Assembly: GCF_020010925.1 (NCBI RefSeq)
Contig: NZ_JAGJBZ010000002.1
Location: 1,612,001-1,676,000, forward strand
Direction of reading: 5' to 3'
Origin: Streptomyces griseiscabiei
GTDB lineage: Bacteria; Actinomycetota; Actinomycetes; Streptomycetales; Streptomycetaceae
Length of the DNA stretch: 64,000 bases
This document shows, in pieces, positions 62,190 through 64,000 of this stretch. The notes beneath the pieces were generated by a model that was given only the letters and a program-made list of their open reading frames with translations, ran no database searches and had not been told where the DNA came from. Made by a program: the position numbers and the translations under genes. The stretch's first letter is position 1. Every line of letters begins with the position of its first letter.

Positions 62190-63629
62190 ATGTCCGCGGT
62201 TCTCTCCAGACTCACGGCGATCCTGATCGCCGCGTGTCTGCTCCTCACCGGTCAGGCCCTGACCGCCCCGGACCGGGCCGTCGCGGCCGATCCGGGGTAT
62301 CTGATGACGCACTTCATCGGGGAGGGGGCGACCGGCCAGCAGATCTACTTCTCGCACAGCGCGGACGGTCTGCACTGGAACGACCTCAACGGCGGCGGGA
62401 TGACGCTGCGCTCGACCGTGGGCACGCGGGGCGTACGCGACCCCGCACTGGTCCGCTCACCCGACGGCTCCAAGTACTGGATCATCGCGACCGACCTCTG
62501 CATCGACTGCGGCCAGTCCTGGAGCGACTCCATCAACAACGGCAGCCGCAGCCTCGTGGTGTGGGAGTCGACGGACCTGGTCACCTGGTCCAAGCCCTGG
62601 CTGCTGAACGTGGCCGGCCAGATCCCGGACGGGCGCAACGCGTGGGCGCCGGAGGCGATCTGGGACTCCGCCACCAACAGCTATGTCCTGTACTGGGCGA
62701 CGAACAAGCCCCTCAACGGTGTGACGAAGCACCGCATCTACTACGCCCGCACCACCGACTTCCGCACGATCACCACGCCGCAGACCTACATCGAGCGCCC
62801 CGGCAGCCAGGAGATCATCGACACCCAGATCGTCGAAGTACCCGCAGGCGTCGGCAACTTCCGCTACATCCGGGCCTCCGGCGACGGCCAGATCACCATC
62901 GAGGGCAGCAACTCGATCCTCGGCACCTGGACCACCCTCGGCAACCTCTCCGGCATCGGACTGACCGGCTCGCAGGTCGAGGGCCCGATGTGGCTGAAGT
63001 TCCGTGACCGCGACGAGTGGGCGCTCTACCTCGACCAGTACGCCGCCGGCAAGGGCTACATGCCGGTGCTGACCACCAGCCCGTCCACGCCCGCCACCTC
63101 CGGTTCCTACCGGCTCCCGGCCGCCGGCACCTTCGGCCTGGGCGGGACGAAGAAGCGGCACGGCTCGATCCTCAACCTGACGGCCGCCGAGGAGACCCGC
63201 ATCCAGACACGCTGGGCCGACGTCCCGGGCCGGCGACTGCAGTCCTTCAACTTCCAGGACCGCTACGTCCGGCACGCCAACTTCGACGTACGCATCGACC
63301 AGAACGTCACCAACGACGACGCCCGGTTCCGTACGCGGCCCGGTCTGGCCGGTACCGGCACCGTCTCCTTCGAGTCGGTGAACTTCCCCGGCCACTACCT
63401 GCGCCACGACGGCGCCGACTTCCAGCTCGTCCAGAACGACGGCACCGCCCAGTTCGCCGCCGACGCCACCTTCCGCCAGGTCGCCGGCCTGGCCGACTCG
63501 ACCTGGTCCTCCTACCAGTCGTACAACCATCCCGACCGCTACATCCGCCACTACGCCTTCCAGCTGAAGCTCGAAACGATCACCAACGCGACGGGCCGCA
63601 GCGACGCGACCTTCCGCCTGGTCGGCTGA
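62190..63629 (+). CDS. Secreted GH43-like arabinofuranosidase with AbfB (CBM42) domain
   Basis: A 479-residue secreted enzyme. A signal peptide (MSAVLSRLTAILIAACLLLT then cleavage near AVAA-DPG) leads to a five-bladed propeller of the GH43/GH62-like type (GVRDPALVRSPDGSKYWIIA, NAWAPEAIWDSATNSYVLYW) and a C-terminal AbfB arabinose-binding domain with three repeats (FNFQDRYVRHANF, VNFPGHYLRHDGA, YNHPDRYIRHYAF). It probably releases arabinose from plant polysaccharides. ATG 62190 has AGGAG six bases before; an ATG six bases upstream overlaps that site. Confidence 0.88.
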   Translation: MSAVLSRLTAILIAACLLLTGQALTAPDRAVAADPGYLMTHFIGEGATGQQIYFSHSADGLHWNDLNGGGMTLRSTVGTRGVRDPALVRSPDGSKYWIIATDLCIDCGQSWSDSINNGSRSLVVWESTDLVTWSKPWLLNVAGQIPDGRNAWAPEAIWDSATNSYVLYWATNKPLNGVTKHRIYYARTTDFRTITTPQTYIERPGSQEIIDTQIVEVPAGVGNFRYIRASGDGQITIEGSNSILGTWTTLGNLSGIGLTGSQVEGPMWLKFRDRDEWALYLDQYAAGKGYMPVLTTSPSTPATSGSYRLPAAGTFGLGGTKKRHGSILNLTAAEETRIQTRWADVPGRRLQSFNFQDRYVRHANFDVRIDQNVTNDDARFRTRPGLAGTGTVSFESVNFPGHYLRHDGADFQLVQNDGTAQFAADATFRQVAGLADSTWSSYQSYNHPDRYIRHYAFQLKLETITNATGRSDATFRLVG

Positions 63630-63654
63630 CCGGCTGACCGCGAGCCCGCCCCCG

Positions 63655-63692
63655 CCCTGCCGACGCCCGCCTCACGGAGGGCGTCGGCAGGG
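63655..63692. terminator. Bidirectional terminator hairpin
   Basis: Perfect 14-bp stem CCCTGCCGACGCCC (63655-63668) and GGGCGTCGGCAGGG (63679-63692) around a 10-base loop, between two convergent genes. It is a strong candidate terminator in both directions. Confidence 0.85.
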
Positions 63693-63734
63693 CACACCTC
63701 CGCCCGGCCGGGAACCCGAGCGGCCCGCCCCTCT

Positions 63735-64000
63735 TCAGGACGGTGCCTGGGGCCCCAGATGGATGGACCCATGGATGTCGCGCGCCTGGATCAGCGGGCC
63801 GTGGACCGTGCCGCCGACCTCGTTGCGCACCTCGCCCGGGCCGGTGGCGGAGAGCGCCGTGAGGCTCTCGGCCTGTGCGCGCCAGGCGTCGAGCGCGGCG
63901 CCGAAGGCGGCGTCCCGGGCGGCGCGCAGGGTCAGTGCCTCGGCGAGCTGCTCGGCCCGGGCGGTGTCGTCCGCCGTCCGGGCCAGCGCGTTCCACTCGC
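63735..64000 (-). CDS. C-terminal end of a protein with the GPLIQARDIHG tail motif
   Basis: The gene enters from the right edge; 88 codons to the stop at 63735 are visible. A helical region (EWNALARTADDTARAEQLAE …) is followed by NEVGGTVHGPLIQARDIHGS then IHLG and a short end. The GPxxQARDIHG segment recurs near domain borders or ends of Streptomyces NB-ARC/TPR and other predicted conflict or signalling proteins. The rest of the protein is outside the window, so no function can be assigned. Confidence 0.65.
   Translation of the reverse strand, partial: EWNALARTADDTARAEQLAEALTLRAARDAAFGAALDAWRAQAESLTALSATGPGEVRNEVGGTVHGPLIQARDIHGSIHLGPQAPS

Overview
The window reads as a chromosomal stretch of a Streptomyces-type actinomycete. 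GC is very high with strong third-position G/C bias, GTG and TTG starts are frequent, and the gene families are typical of the genus (PucR, SpoIIE phosphatases with HATPase domains, CHAT/EACC1 proteins, large overlapping operons). I saw no rRNA, tRNA or CRISPR. About 45 genes or gene pieces are supported. Assignments come from reading the sequence and from knowledge of families; no search was run.

Layout. 1-2.4 kb: the start of a FhuF-like ferric reductase gene behind an iron box, a GntR/FCD regulator and a TPR protein. 2.6-11.5 kb: a purine-use island in which a PucR-family regulator is divergent from a three-subunit xanthine dehydrogenase (FAD, 2Fe-2S, molybdopterin), followed by an NCS2 purine permease and an XdhC maturation factor. 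11.5-15.0 kb: a membrane protein, methyltransferase, SRPBCC protein and cytochrome P450. 15.0-17.2 kb: a decayed locus in which a Gfo/Idh/MocA oxidoreductase gene is cut by a TnpB-only IS200/IS605-type element and has lost its middle; next to it is a truncated secreted-protein gene. 17.2-18.2 kb: a DoxX/MarR divergent pair. 18.2-26.8 kb: a cyclitol (inositol-type) module with a LacI regulator, Gfo/Idh dehydrogenase, GntR/UTRA regulator, IolD and a three-gene sugar ABC transporter; one inverted repeat occurs at two of its promoters. 26.9-40.2 kb: mixed genes, including an acyltransferase fused to a toroid-like domain, a GT39-like membrane protein, a Ser/Thr kinase, a SpoIIE phosphatase, TetR and PaaX regulators, SDR, VOC, esterase and metallo-hydrolase genes.

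40.4-55.8 kb is the most striking part. A plus-strand pair (EACC1-like membrane protein and a CHAT caspase-like protease with Clp-N-like segments) faces a minus-strand operon of six tightly packed genes: a ClpA/B-like AAA+ protein with a degenerate first ATPase site, a soluble Ser/Thr kinase, a 1646-residue helical-repeat protein ending in a J-like domain, a GrpE-like protein, an enlarged Hsp70 and a zinc-ribbon TPR protein. It looks like a dedicated, kinase-linked chaperone machine coupled to a protease, most likely a conflict (immunity or programmed death) or protein-quality system.

56.0-61.9 kb is a second unusual operon: GCS2-type carboxylate-amine ligase, a 67-residue Ser/Pro-rich peptide, an asparagine-synthase-like amidotransferase and an S9 prolyl oligopeptidase. 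The last three genes are coupled by overlapping stop and start codons, suggesting a pathway for an amidated small peptide. The window ends with a secreted GH43-like/CBM42 arabinofuranosidase and the 3' end of a gene whose product ends in a GPLIQARDIHG motif.
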